From Aquanectria penicillioides (taxonomy: Eukaryota; Ascomycota; Sordariomycetes; Hypocreales; Nectriaceae): a stretch of DNA of 64,000 bases. This document shows, piece by piece, positions 12,281-24,329 of this stretch (position 1 is its first letter; each line of letters starts with the position of its first letter). Under the pieces are notes generated by a model, which saw only the letters and a program-made list of their open reading frames with translations, was not told where the DNA came from and did not search any database. Both the position numbers and the translations under genes were made by a program. The stretch spans positions 6,634,001-6,698,000 of the forward strand of contig PYIU01000002.1 of NCBI GenBank assembly GCA_003415625.1, written 5' to 3'.

Positions 12281-12793
12281 ATGGCGAATATGAATCTTTT
12301 CAGCGCTCTTTTCCTCGCCACCACCGTCGGCTCCGTTCCCATCTCTGCGGTCATCAACCGTGAGGATTCTTGCATAGACAGGGGCATCAAGATCACTCAG
12401 TGGACTGCCCAAGACTTTACCTTCAACTGGTCAGAAAACAACGGCACATACGACACCACGACAAGCTTTAACCTCGTCAACACGGCCCTGTCATATGAGG
12501 CCGAGTGCAAGGTCCAAGCCACAGACGAGGATGCTTTCAATGGCAAGGTCACATATAAGTGCAACGCCAAGGCTATTGGTGATTCGGCTTCTTTTACGTA
12601 CAACTACCAAAACGGCGAGATCAGTGTCAGCCAGAGTTGGGGTTGTCCTACTGAAGGTGGCCGTATCAATGCCAAGGGCAAAACAAACACCAAACTTGCG
12701 TGTGGCCAGACCAGCAACGCCACGAGCAAGACCATCAAGTGTGAACCATTTGATTTGAGTGTTCCTGTCACAGAAATCAGCGCCGTCTTGTAA
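12281..12793 (+). CDS. Small secreted cysteine-containing protein
   Basis: Single-exon gene for about 170 residues. The ATG at 12281 follows CTCAAG, and the product begins with a hydrophobic signal peptide (MANMNLFSALFLATTVGSVP). The mature part has six cysteines (in EDSC, EAEC, YKC, WGC, LAC, IKC), enough for three disulfides. It is rich in Thr, Asn and Lys and alternates polar and hydrophobic residues, as in a beta-rich fold. The layout (an F-T-F motif near the N-terminus, then SFNLVNTALSYEAEC) loosely resembles AA1-like or hypersensitive-response-inducing small secreted fungal proteins; this is a weak resemblance only. It is the last intact gene before the transposon island, about 560 bp away. 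Function unknown. Confidence 0.65.
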   Translation: MANMNLFSALFLATTVGSVPISAVINREDSCIDRGIKITQWTAQDFTFNWSENNGTYDTTTSFNLVNTALSYEAECKVQATDEDAFNGKVTYKCNAKAIGDSASFTYNYQNGEISVSQSWGCPTEGGRINAKGKTNTKLACGQTSNATSKTIKCEPFDLSVPVTEISAVL

Positions 12794-12880
12794 ACAAGCC
12801 CTGGGTCTCATGCCGAAGCTCCGTTTTGCATGTTCCCTCCACCTCCTACTAGACCTGCATAGATGGACTATCTCTGTTTA

Positions 12881-12919
12881 TTCTTTCTTTCTTTCTTTCT
12901 TCCTTTCTTTCCTTTTTTT
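12881..12919. repeat. (CTTT)n microsatellite
   Basis: Imperfect tetranucleotide run of CTTT/CCTTT in the 3' flank of the small secreted protein gene, followed by a T-run. It could lie in the 3' UTR. Confidence 0.85.
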
Positions 12920-13348
12920 GTTTTGGCTTCCCTTGGCTTTGTCATGGGCCATTTTGGCGGCCAATTTATCTGAGCGCATTAATGACCACGCCATGATGAC
13001 GGACGGATCCGCGATCCTACCAATCATTTACATTGAGAGATACCAATGACGATATCCTAAGTGCGGGGAAGACACAATTCAACCGAAACTAAAATAACCG
13101 CAACATACACTATGAACCACTTGAGAACAGGGCTATGAGTATTTGAAGTTAGATAGTAAACAAATAATGGGCATTTTCATCTCCAATGAACATCTTCTGC
13201 TATATTGGGTGCTATAAATAACACCGAATACCTTCATGGAGTAATATTAGTTGTAAAGCCACATTGTACGAGAACGCAGTGTATTTCAAGCAGCTCTAAT
13301 AACCAGCTCTTAGCAACTGTCTTCAGGAAACTTAGTCAGGAACAAGTA

Positions 13349-13377
13349 CAGTGGGGGTGAAAAAATTCCGACACATT
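13349..13377. repeat. Left terminal inverted repeat of the Tc1/mariner element
   Basis: Begins CAGTGGGGGTG next to a TA. It is the partner of the inverted copy at 48451-48479. Confidence 0.85.
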
Positions 13378-13559
13378 CCGAGTCAACCCAGTGTTACGAT
13401 ACCTCCACCAAAAGAGGCTTCACTTTCAAATAATTCTAATAAATCCAAATAAATATATATCAACTATCTATTTATATCAATATATAGCCCTTTGGATAGA
13501 GATTCTAATGGCCCCTTTAATACTTTATATACTAGCCTTATGCGCATATAACTGCTTGC

Positions 13560-14248
13560 ATTTTGCGCTTCATTAAAAAGATCAGGTTTTATAGTACCTT
13601 TAGCTCAATCTCTTTCTATAGCTTAATTGCAACTTTAATAAGGCGCTGCTTTAATTCCTTATTTTTAGGTATAGTTAAAAGATTAAAATATTGCTTGTAT
13701 ATCCTTATTTTAAGGATTGCCTATAGATTTTCAATAGAGTTAAGATTAAGGCTATAGGGCAGCTAATTTATTACTTTAGCCCTTTAGTTCTTATACTATT
13801 TTAGCAGCTAGCTCTTTATTAATTGCAATTAAAAAAGAAAGGAATTATTATATTAAAAGCAGCTATTTTTAGTAATAATTTAAGGAAGGTATTACTATAG
13901 GCATTTAAGCAAAATTTATGCTATAATGCTATTGCAGTTTAAGTCTATATTACTATAAAGAGGGACTATTAAAATATATCTATAATAGCTAAAGGCATTA
14001 AAAATATCTATAAATGCCTTATTAAAATAATATAGGTTTAAATATTCTTTTTAAATAGTCTTTTATATTAAAAACTATTAAGGAAATTATAATTATATAG
14101 AGATTATATACTAGCTTATAAAAGCATTAAGTATATCTTTAGCCCTTACTTTAAGCTATAATAACTTTATTTAAAAAGGTTTAAAACTCCTAAAAATCTA
14201 TAGATATATATATATATTGCCTAATAAAGTGCAATTGTTTTTTTAGCT
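13560..14248 (-). pseudogene. Tc1/mariner transposase remnant, C-terminal part
   Basis: Read on the minus strand around 13762-13707, the sequence gives LPYSLNLNSIENL, a stop, then AILK. This is the decayed form of the family motif with Asp-Leu-Asn-Pro-Ile-Glu-Asn-Leu-Trp, where the Glu is the third catalytic acidic residue. Many stops from AT-shift lie on both sides. The matching N-terminal half lies 33.7 kb away at 48002-48400. Confidence 0.75.
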
Positions 14249-14253
14249 ATAGC
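14249..14253. repeat. Target-site duplication ATAGC, left, of E1
   Basis: ATAGC directly before the left E1 LTR, repeated directly after the right LTR at 47997-48001. Confidence 0.85.
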
Positions 14254-14443
14254 TATTAGTAGGTAGGGGTTACTGCATGCAGTGGTTTTATTGTGTTCAA
14301 TTCATCTCTCTCTCTCCCCTCCTCTAGAGGAAGGGCTGAGGCTATCTTCCTTATAGAAGAGCCTATATCTCTAATAGTTATAAAACCGAACTCCAGCCCC
14401 GCACCCTCCATAATGCCTGTATCATAATGTAAAGGAACTAATA
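14254..14443. repeat. E1 LTR, left copy (190 bp)
   Basis: Near-identical in length and order to 47807-47996. It keeps an unusually GC-rich CTCTAGAGGAAGGGCTGAGG stretch within AT-rich surroundings. Its ends read TATTAG...CTAATA where the right copy has TGTTAG...CCAACA, as expected for C to T change at CpA on both strands. Confidence 0.9.
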
Positions 14444-16768
14444 CTAGCACCTTCTTTTTATTGTTATTAACGCTAGACCTATCCTTTTAGCTATATCCTT
14501 AGCCTATTGCTTAAGATTAAATTCTTTAGGGCTTTATTAGATATTAGCTTTATTATTGCATTTATAGGGTTATTGCCTTCTTTAATCTATTTAATTTTAT
14601 TAATTTTCTATTATTTATATAATTAATAAAGACCTATTAAATTAATTATTAACCTTTTTTTATTAATTAACTTAAGCTTAATTAAATAGTTATAAAATAA
14701 ATAAAAATCTATATAGATTATTAATAGAATTAATAATAGTTTTATTTTTTTTATAATTATATATAATATATATATAATTATATATTTAAAGTTAAATCTA
14801 TTAATAAAACTATAAATCTTTAATACTAAAATGCTTTTAGTAACTCTTTTGCATTTTATTAATAATTAATAAATAATATTGTTATATATTATAAATGCTT
14901 TATTCTTTATATATTCTTTATTTATTAATATAATTATATATTTTATTTAAAAACTTAAGTCTTTATTATTTATAAATGCTTTATTTATAAAGACTATTAG
15001 CTTAATATTTATTAAATTAATTGCTTTAAAATAAAGATCTCTTTTTTTATTCTTTATTTATTAATTAATCTATTAATTAATTTTATAAATATTATTTTTA
15101 GTTAATTATTATAACTATACTGCAATAAAGTAATTATATATTGCCTTTAATTAATAAATAAAAGCAATATATATTTCTTTTATATATTATTTTATATATT
15201 ACTATACTTTATTTTTTACTTTTTTATTTATTATTATAAGCTTTTTTATTTATTCTTTTTAAATAATTATTATTTATTTTTTTTTTACCTTTATTTAGTA
15301 TTTATTAAAATTGCTTATTATTTTATTTTTTAAAACTATTTAAGGTTTTACTTTAAAGCTAGCTTTTTAAAGCTCTTTCTTTTCTTTAATTAAAAAAGTA
15401 TCTATTCTTAAATTAAAAGTATTATTAATTTATAGGCTAATAATACTAAAATCTTTACTACTCTTTATAATTATTAAGTAAAGGTTAAATGCTAATATCT
15501 CTATTATTAATTTCTTCTTATAGTAGCTATAGTATATTATAAACTAATAGACTTTTACTTCTATAATACTATATAGTAGCTTTATAACCTTTAGAATTAT
15601 CCCCTTAAAGTACTTTTTTTTTAGTTCTTAAAGCAAATATACTAATATTAATTAATTTAATTAGGATTTTAACTATAGGTATATTTATATAATATTATAT
15701 AATATTAAATGCATTCCTTTCTTTTAAAAGGTTAAAGTAAGGGCTAGAATTAATTATTAGCTATATTATTAAATTATTAGTAATTAAATAAGAATTTCTC
15801 TTTTTTCTTTATTGCTATATCTTTATATAATAAAATAAGACTTTTTATAGAGTATTATTATTATTTTTTTTTTAATTTTATAAATTATTTATAATCTAAA
15901 GATATATATTCTATAATATTTATCTTTATTATATTAAATTAGTTTTAAAATATTAATCTTTAGCAATAAGTTTAGTTTAATATTATTTAATTCCTTAAAT
16001 AGTTTACTAAAGCTAATTATTTTTCCTTTTTAATATAGCCTATATATAAGTTTTTAATTAGCTACTTCTTTATATATAGTAAAGACCTTTATTCTTTTAT
16101 TAATTAAATAGGCATTATTTAAAATAGAGTTCTTCTTTAATCTTCTTTATTATTATAGTAATTTAATTATAATAGGCTATAAAAGAGAGTTCTTTTTTAG
16201 CCTGCCTTTTTATTTTAATAGTTTTAATAGGGCATCTTAAGGAGCTAGATTTCTTAAAGGTCTACCTTATTAATAAGGTTATTTTAGTTTAAAATACTTA
16301 AATAGTATTAATATTTCCTTATTTTCCTCTATTAATAGATTCTTAATTACCTTAAGGTATTAATAATATAATTATATAGCTATTATTTAAAATACTATTA
16401 GTCTATTCTTTATATCTACTATTACTTTTAATTTAATTACTTTTAGGACTTTATATAGTCCTTTCTATTTTTTATTTTCTTAATAAATATAGACTTTACT
16501 TTCTAGCTTTAAGGACTGCAGTAAGACCTTAATTATATTAGGTCTATTATATATTTTTAATATATTATTAACCTTTTATTTTGCAATAAGTTTATATAAC
16601 TCTATTATTGCTTTAAGGACTGTATTTATATATTAAAGGGATAATAAAGTTAATAATAAATCTATTATAACTTATAAATAAGCACTAAATATTAATAAAG
16701 TTAGTATTAATCTATTAGGGCTAGCTATATTATTAATTGCCTTAAAGCTTATTTAAAGGATTGTATTT
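14444..16768 (-). pseudogene. E1 internal region, 3' part (decayed polyprotein)
   Basis: 2.3 kb of extremely AT-rich sequence with stops in all frames. The minus-strand reading near 16,530-16,400 keeps a pattern like KVYIYxENKKxKGLYKV followed by VDIKNRLIVF. I take this as a decayed integrase C-terminal barrel. The rest is not recognisable. Confidence 0.45.
16764..16768. repeat. Target-site duplication of the TRIM-like element, left
   Basis: TATTT here against TATCT at 30895-30899. The single difference is C to T, consistent with RIP after insertion. Confidence 0.65.
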
Positions 16769-16902
16769 TATAAAGAGATAGAGTGGCATGCCCACTCAAC
16801 CAATAGACCTAAAAGATCAATCAATTTAGGCACAACATACTAGAATTATGCCATATAACTGTATATAAGGGCCTGGCATTATGCACTAGCGCTATCCTTA
16901 CA
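16769..16902. repeat. TRIM-like LTR, uninterrupted copy (134 bp)
   Basis: Starts TATAAAGAGATAG (TGTGAAGAG in the other copy) and ends CTATCCTTACA. It holds the empty site TATAACTGTATATAAGG that matches the occupied copia site of the other LTR. Confidence 0.85.
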
Positions 16903-17135
16903 ATTATCCCCCCTTAATAGCAGCGCATCCTAAGCTATAATACTATATTATAGGGCCAAGCTACCCCTTCTATAACCTTCCAGTGCGCACTTAAGGAAGC
17001 TAAGGTCTAGAATAAATGCCTATAGGCCATGCCTATAGGCAAGCTTTATAGTATGCATCAACTTAAGTAGGCCGGTCCTCTATGCCTAGGGATACACAAC
17101 AGATATCAACCCCTAAGGCTCGGTCGCAGCAGGCA

Positions 17136-17140
17136 ACTGC
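17136..17140. repeat. Target-site duplication ACTGC of copia copy A, left
   Basis: ACTGC at 17136-17140 and again at 23883-23887, flanking copia copy A exactly. Confidence 0.9.
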
Positions 17141-17356
17141 TGTTAAACCTAAGGTATCCTATACATAGGGAAACACCAGGACGCACTTTAGATTATAGAA
17201 ATGAAGCTTGAAATGATTAAATAAAGGTTATATAAATACAATATAGCTCTATTAGGTCTAGCGCAACCCAACCCCTCTTTTAGAGCCTAAGCAATAAAGT
17301 AAGGCTAAAAGGGACAAAAGGAATACATACAATTATATAACTAGTTCAATTTAACA
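17141..17356. repeat. Copia A 5' LTR (216 bp)
   Basis: Direct partner of 23667-23882. Less mutated than the 3' copy: for example it keeps ACACCAGGACGCAC where the 3' LTR has ATACTAAAATGCAC. Confidence 0.9.
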
Positions 17357-20300
17357 ATTAAGAGTCTTAAAGCTATATTTATTAATATAGCTATAACTAT
17401 TTAATTAAGCTCTAAAAGCAAGAAATAAACCTTATATTTTAATTTTAAACTAAATATATAAAATAACCTTTAAGACCTATATCCTTAATAATCTAAATAA
17501 CTAAAAAACCTTTAAATAAAGCTATAAAGTAAAAATTACTATAGAATAAATTAAAAAGCTTAAAATCCTTAAGGACTTTTTTTAGTTTAAAACTATTTAA
17601 ATTTTTAAGCCTATAATATTAATTGCTATAAAATACTTTATAAAAAAGAAAGCTAAAGCTAAAAGCTTAAAATTAAAGTTTATTTAATTAATATAAAGGG
17701 CAATTATAATAATAAAGCTATTTCCTAAAGATTAAAAACTATTAAAATATAAGCTTATAATATTCTATTATAATTAAAAAAATATAAAATTAAAGTAAAT
17801 AGAATCTATAATATTTTTAATTAAATAATAAAGAAAATAAACCTTTATTATATTTAAATATATTTATTTATAATAAATAAAAAAATAATAATAATAATAT
17901 TATAAAATTCTATAATAACTTTAAAGCTATATATAAAATTAATAATATATTAAAAGGAAAATAAGCTTAAAAATGCTATTTTAAAGTGCTAAAATAGACT
18001 TTAAACCCTAAAATTATTTAATAAAATTAAATTATTAATTAAAAATAGTCTATAAAGATTGCAACTATAAGAAATATTGCTAAAGCTTTATATTTAAATA
18101 TATAATTTATAAACTTAAAATAATACCTTAAAAATTACTTTTAAATATTTCTTTAAATTACTAAAATATAATATAAAGATACTATTAAGAAAAGTATTTA
18201 TATATTAGCTACTTTTACTTTAAGTTTTAAATATAAAATTAAAAAAAGAAAAAAAACTAAAGAAAAGTAATATAAAGCTTTAGTATAAAAAGGGAACTTT
18301 AGATCTATATTTTAAGGCTTAAATTTACTTTTTAAAAAACATTTTTATTTAAAGAGCTTATAATTTAAATAATTTAAATTAAAGAAATAAAAATAAACTC
18401 TAAAAGAAAATAATTATTGCATTTTATATAAAAAATTATACTTTAATATTAATACCTAAAAGTATTAAATTATATTTTCTAAAAATATACTTAAGTAAAT
18501 AAAAAGGCAAAAGTAAATAGATAAAAAATAGAAAATATAATTAAAAGATTAAATTAAAATCTAAAAACTATATAAAAAGCTTAAAAAGTAAATTATATAA
18601 TTAATTAAGGATTTAAACTAATAATTAATATTATAAATCTTAATTTTAAATTTTATAGCTATTTTTTTATTTTATATAGTAAATACTTATTATAAATCTT
18701 AATTATACTTAACTTAAGGATAATATTATATATTTTTAATAATAAAAAGAAATTTAAAAATCTTAAATTAGCTCTATTTAATAAAGTTATTTTTATTAAA
18801 TTAAAGAACCTTTTAATCTTAAGATATAAAAATATAGAAATTAAAGTTTAAAATCTATAAAGTAAAGCTTATTTTCTTATTTTAAGGTATATTGCTTATT
18901 GCCTATAAATTAAAATAAATCTAATTTTATTAAAAAGACTTTATTAATATAGTTATTAATAAAATTAAAGAAATAAAGATAATATTCTAAAATATAAAAG
19001 TAAGTAAGCTTTATATAGATTAAAGATTGCCTATAATTAATATATTTTAGATTATAAGCCTATTACTTAAGAATAAAGCTTATTTATAATAAATAAACCT
19101 TATTATAATTTATAAATATTAAAATATTTATAATAAATAAAAGCTATAAAATAGCACTATTAATTAAATTATTTAAGACTTAAAGCATTAAAATATTTAA
19201 TTAACTATACTATTAATATAAAAATTAAAGGCCTAATAATAGTTAAATATAATGCTTATAGATTAAATAAAATAAAATACTAAAAGTACTATAAACTATA
19301 AATATAAAGCTTAATTCCTAAAGAGTAAGTTTCTTTAGACTTTTATAACTTTTAACCTAATATAATAAACCTTTCTTTATGTACTATTATAATAAACTAT
19401 ATATTAAAAATATATTAAGACTATTACTTTAAAAATTAAAAAGAAGAATAATTATTATTAATACTATAAAACTTTATTTAAATATTAAAAATAAAATATA
19501 GAATTAAACTTTAAGTAATAAAAATAAATAATAAGCTTTAAAAGAGCATTTTAATTTATATATAGCTAAATTAAAAAGGAATAGCAGTAAAAGAAAGTGC
19601 CCCTTAAATATAGTAATAGAATAGATTAAAAGAATATTTTAAAGGGATAGTAAAAAAGAAAATAAAAGTTTTTATAATTAAAAGTAATTTACTAGCTAAA
19701 CTATAGCTAAAATAGTAAGAATAGTAATATATTTATTAAACTAAACTCTAAAATAGAAACTTAAGTAAAAAATACTATATAAAAGCTTCTTTTTATTAAT
19801 TTAAAGCTTAAATAAAGATTGCAAGCTATAAATTACTTACTTTAAGATAATTGATTATAAATTATTTATAATAACTAAAAATACTTAATTAAAAAAGAAT
19901 TAATTTATATTTAAAATAAGCCTAAAGGCTTAAATAGATTATTTTATAAAATATAATTCTTAAAACCTTTTTTGCATTTAAAATTTAATTATTAATTAAA
20001 TATATATAACTTAAAATATTATCTTTAATAAAAAAGATTTCTTTTTAATAAATAATACTAAAATAAAAGAAACTATAGATAAAAAGACCCTTAAAGAAAT
20101 ATAAATATAAATAAAAGCTTTTCTTAATATTAAATAGATTAATTAAGTAAATAATATTAATTAACTATAAAATAAGCTTTAAACTATTAAAATAAGCCTT
20201 TAAAATATAATTAAAGATTTAAAAACTAAAAAGAAAAAGAATATAAATAAACTATAAATTAAAAATAAAAAATATACTTAACTATAATTTAAACCCTTTT

Positions 20301-23300
20301 TAATTCTACTAAAAAGTCTAGCTTCTATCTTTTTAGCTTTAGCAATAAAGTAAAAAGGAAAATATTTAATACTTTTAATACTAAATATTAATTTATAAAG
20401 AAAATATATTAAGCTCTATTAAGCCTTCTTTATAGAAATAAAAGCTATACTATTTAAAAAATGCAAAAATACTATTATAATTAAGGCAATATATATTAAA
20501 ATTAAATATAAAAAGTATAAATTAAAATATAAGCTATAAAAGAATAAAATAGACCTTATTTAAAAGAAATAAAAACTCTATTAAAAGAACTTACTTTAGG
20601 TATTAAGTTCTTATAAAAATATTCTTAGGTATAAGTTTAAAGCTATATTTCTAAAAATAAAGAAAATATACTTAAAGAGTTATTAATAAATAAAGTCTTA
20701 AATTAAAATACTAAAAAGTAAAATTAAGTTTTATAATTTATAATTTATTAACTATATATAGGTATATATATATAAGTTTAATAAATATAAATACTTATAG
20801 AAATATAAAGCTAGATTTATTATTTAAGGAAACTAATAGCAAAAGGCAAGTTCTAAAGAAATATATATTACTATATTAATAGAAAAATTATTTAAAATAT
20901 TACTTATAATTATAATAAGGTTTAATCTTAAAATGCTATAATTTAATATAATAAATGCATTTATAAATATAAAACTATTAATAAATATATTTATAAAACT
21001 TTTACTAAAATATAAAAAGGGCAAAAATAAAGGTTAAGTATTATTATTTAAAAAAGCACTTTATAGACTAAAAATTATATCTCTTTTATAGTAAATAAAG
21101 CTTAAAATAATATTATAAAATATTAATTTTAAATTAATTCTTTATAAACTATATTACTATAGTAAAAGTAAAGTTTTTATTTTCTTTTATATAGATAATA
21201 TTATAATAATATATATTAAAAGATATAAATAAATTATAAATAAAGTAATTATAGATTTAAAGTTAAAATATAAACTAATTAATAAAAGTAAATTATAGTA
21301 GTTTTTTAAAATAGAGATTATTTAAAAATAAAGTTAAAAATTAATTTAAATAACTTAAAACTTATACTTAAAAAAGATTTATAAATTATATACTTTAAAT
21401 AAAAGAAATGCAACTTTAATAGAGAAAATAAAACTTTTTTAAATAAATAAATTATTAAATAAAATATAATAAATTAATATAAATAAATAATTAGCTTAAT
21501 TCTTTATATAGTAGTTATTACTTAATTAAATATTGCATTTACTATATTATATTTTATAAAGTTTATAATAAATCTAAAGGAACTATATATAAAGGCAATA
21601 AATTAAGTATTATATTATCTTTATGCAATTTATTTCCTTACTTTATAGCTTAAAGGCAAAAATAACTTTTTAATATATAGTAATATATCTTTTGCTAATA
21701 ATATATTAAATTAAAAAAGTTTATAAATATATATAATAAAACTTTTTAATAGATTAATTAAATAGTATATAAATAAATAAAATATAGTTATAATATTAAT
21801 TATAAAGGTAGAATTGCTTACTTTCTTTTAAGCTATAAAGAAAGAACTCTATTAATAGAGACTATTTATAGAACTTAAAATTAAGCTTTAGAATTTTATT
21901 TTAAAACTTATTTATAATAACTAATAGATAATTAAATTTATTTAAAATCCTTTTAAAAAATTAAAAACTAAACTTAAATATATTAATATATATAATTATT
22001 AGCTAAAGCAATTTATAATAGTAAGAATAATCTCTATTTTATATAAATAAAATGCAAAATTAATAGCTAATAGTTTAATAAAGCTATTATAAGGTAAAAC
22101 CTTTTTTAAGAGCTAAAAATAACTTAAACTTATAGATTTAATAAAATGCATTTAAATATAATAAAGTTAAGATTTATAAAAATATATAATTAAAGAAATA
22201 CTAAAAGGCTTATAGCTTTAATATTTAATATTATAAAAATAGTAAAGAAATAAAATATTAATATAATAAAATTTATTAATTTAATACTATTATAATAGCT
22301 ATTAGCCAAAAGGTAAAATAATAAAATAAGCTATAAAATAGTAAAATAAACTTTAAAATAATTTTAATTATTTTATTTATTAAAAATAAAGGTCTTTAAT
22401 AGATAGAAAGATGCTTATAGTGTATTTATTTAATATAACTTTAATAGCAATATATTGCTTATTTTTCTTTTATAATGCAAAAATTAATTTTATAGTTTAA
22501 AATATAAAAATAAAGTGCTAAATTAAACTCTTACCTTTTTCTTAATATTATTGCCTTAAATATAATTTAAAAAAAACAATACTATAAAGAGAGTAATAAA
22601 AAGGCTATTTTATAACTTAAATTAATAAAATAAACTATAAAATAGTAAAATAAAATGCAAAATAATAATATAAATATATTTATATAGGGCAGCAATAGCT
22701 ACTAGAGTTATAGCGCTTATAGCACTGCCCTAAAGCACTAAAGTGCTTTTAGTATTTATTATTACTTTAGCCTATAAAGGCCAATAATAGATAAATAAAA
22801 TAAAGCATTAGCCGCTACTAAAAGGCATTATATAAAGCAAAACTATTAAATAAAGCTTAAAATTTAACTTAAAAATACTTATAGTTTAGTAGTATATTTA
22901 GCTATAGTAAAAAGTTCTTTTGCTTAAGCTATATAAATAGCTTAGGCCTATATATAACTCTACTATTAATTTATATTGCTAAAATAAAGTTAGCAATATA
23001 TAATTTAGTTTTAAGCTATAAAATAACTTATAGTAAAGGCAATAAAGAGTTAATAGAGAGGGGGGAATAGCTTATTAAATAAATTATTACTATTATAAAT
23101 AATTAATAAAAAAAGAGCTATAAAATCTAAAAATAAACTATAAAATTTAATTTTAAATTATAAAATTTAATTTTAAACTATAAAATTAATTTATAATATA
23201 GTATATATATATATATATATATTTACTAAAATAATTATAGTTAATATATATAAATTAAAGATTAAAAATACTATAAAAATATATATATAAAATTATATTA

Positions 23301-23666
23301 AAGCTAAAAAAAAAAAAAAAAAGAAGTTTAAAATAAAAGAATAAATTGCTTTATTTATAAATAAAAATCCTTTTATAAAAATAAAAAGTAAGATTAAAGT
23401 AAAGTAATTTAAAAAATACTTTTTATTATAATTTATAACTATTTTATTATTTTATCTATTAAATAAATAGTATTTATAAAGTAATTAAAAATGCCTATAT
23501 ATAATAATAAATATTAAGTAAATAATATTAATAAAAATATAATAAATATAAAAATAAAATAGAAATATAAAATAAAAATAAAAAGCTATAAATAAAATGT
23601 AAAATTAATAAATAAATAGTAAATAAAAAATATATTAGATTTACTTTTAGTAAATCTAAAGGGGTA
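17357..23666 (+). pseudogene. Copia A gag-pol remnant
   Basis: 6.3 kb internal region with stops in every frame and near-total loss of CpA/TpG outside GpCpA. Only the reverse-transcriptase motifs near 21.05-21.22 kb can be recognised. Confidence 0.7.
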
Positions 23667-23882
23667 TATTAAACCTAAGGTATTCTATATATAGGGAAAT
23701 ACTAAAATGCACTTTAGATTATAGAAATAAAGCTTAAAATAATTAAATAAAGGTTATATAAATATAATATAGCTCTATTAGGTCTAGCGCAACCCAACCC
23801 CTCTTTTAGAGCCTAAGCAATAAAGTAAGGCTAAAAGGGACAAAAGGAATATATACAATTATATAACTGGTTTAGTTTAACA
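23667..23882. repeat. Copia A 3' LTR (216 bp)
   Basis: Begins TATTAAACC and ends TTTAACA. Its first ~115 bp are heavily C-to-T shifted against the 5' LTR, while the stretch around 23,785-23,850 (GCGCAACCCAACCCCTC onward) is unchanged. Confidence 0.9.
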
Positions 23883-24008
23883 ACTGCATACCTGCCTTAT
23901 AAGCCTAATGTAAGCATGTGGTTGGACACTCTATTTATTCTGCCTTGTAGATAGGATTTAAACCTACAACCTCATACAGCCAGAAGACCTACATTATGCT
24001 TAAATAAT

Positions 24009-24102
24009 TGTGAAGAGATAGAGTAGTATGCCCACTCAACCAATAGACCCAAAAGATCAATCAATTCAGGCATAATATACCGGAATTGTACTATATAACT
24101 AT
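24009..24102. repeat. TRIM-like LTR, second copy, left piece
   Basis: Starts TGTGAAGAGATAG and matches 16769 onward. It is cut at the ACTAT target site of copia copy B, and its last 40 bp continue at 30855-30894. Confidence 0.85.
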
Positions 24103-24329
24103 TGTTGAATTAAACTAGTTATGTAATTGTGTGTATTTTTATTTCCTTCTTATTGTCCCTCCTAGCCTTACTTTATCGCTTAGGCTCTAAAAGAGGGGTT
24201 GGATTGCATTAAACCTAATAAAGCTATATTATATTTATATAACCTTTATTTAATTATTTTAAGCTTTATTTCTATAATCTAAAGTATATCTTAATGTTTC
24301 TCTATATATAGAATACCTTAGGTTTAATA
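24103..24329. repeat. Copia B 3' LTR (left, minus orientation)
   Basis: Reads TGTTGAATTAAACTAG to CTTAGGTTTAATA, the reverse complement of the copia A LTR with a small insertion (ATTTCCTTCTTATT region). Confidence 0.88.

Larger units (their letters stand above)
17141..23882 (+). mobile_element. Ty1/copia retrotransposon, copy A (6.74 kb)
   Basis: LTRs of 216 bp at 17141-17356 and 23667-23882, starting TGTTAAACC and ending TTTAACA, TSD ACTGC. A polypurine tract (AAATCTAAAGGGG) sits just before the 3' LTR, so the element reads on the plus strand. Near 21,185-21,215 the plus frame gives FYIDNIIIIY, the decayed copia reverse-transcriptase box (YVDD followed by I/L-I-Y). About 130 bp upstream is ALYRLK, the decayed form of ALYGLKQ. 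Coding sequence is destroyed. It sits inside the TRIM-like element. Confidence 0.9.

Noticed and set aside
20833..21024. 63-codon minus-strand frame in copia A, and similar small frames in the island
   Set aside because: Chance openings in AT-rich decayed sequence; the real reading direction of copia A is plus.
23940..24005. A complete tRNA gene
   Set aside because: Only a T-arm-like stem and loop is visible on the minus strand; no pairing acceptor stem or proper D-arm was found.
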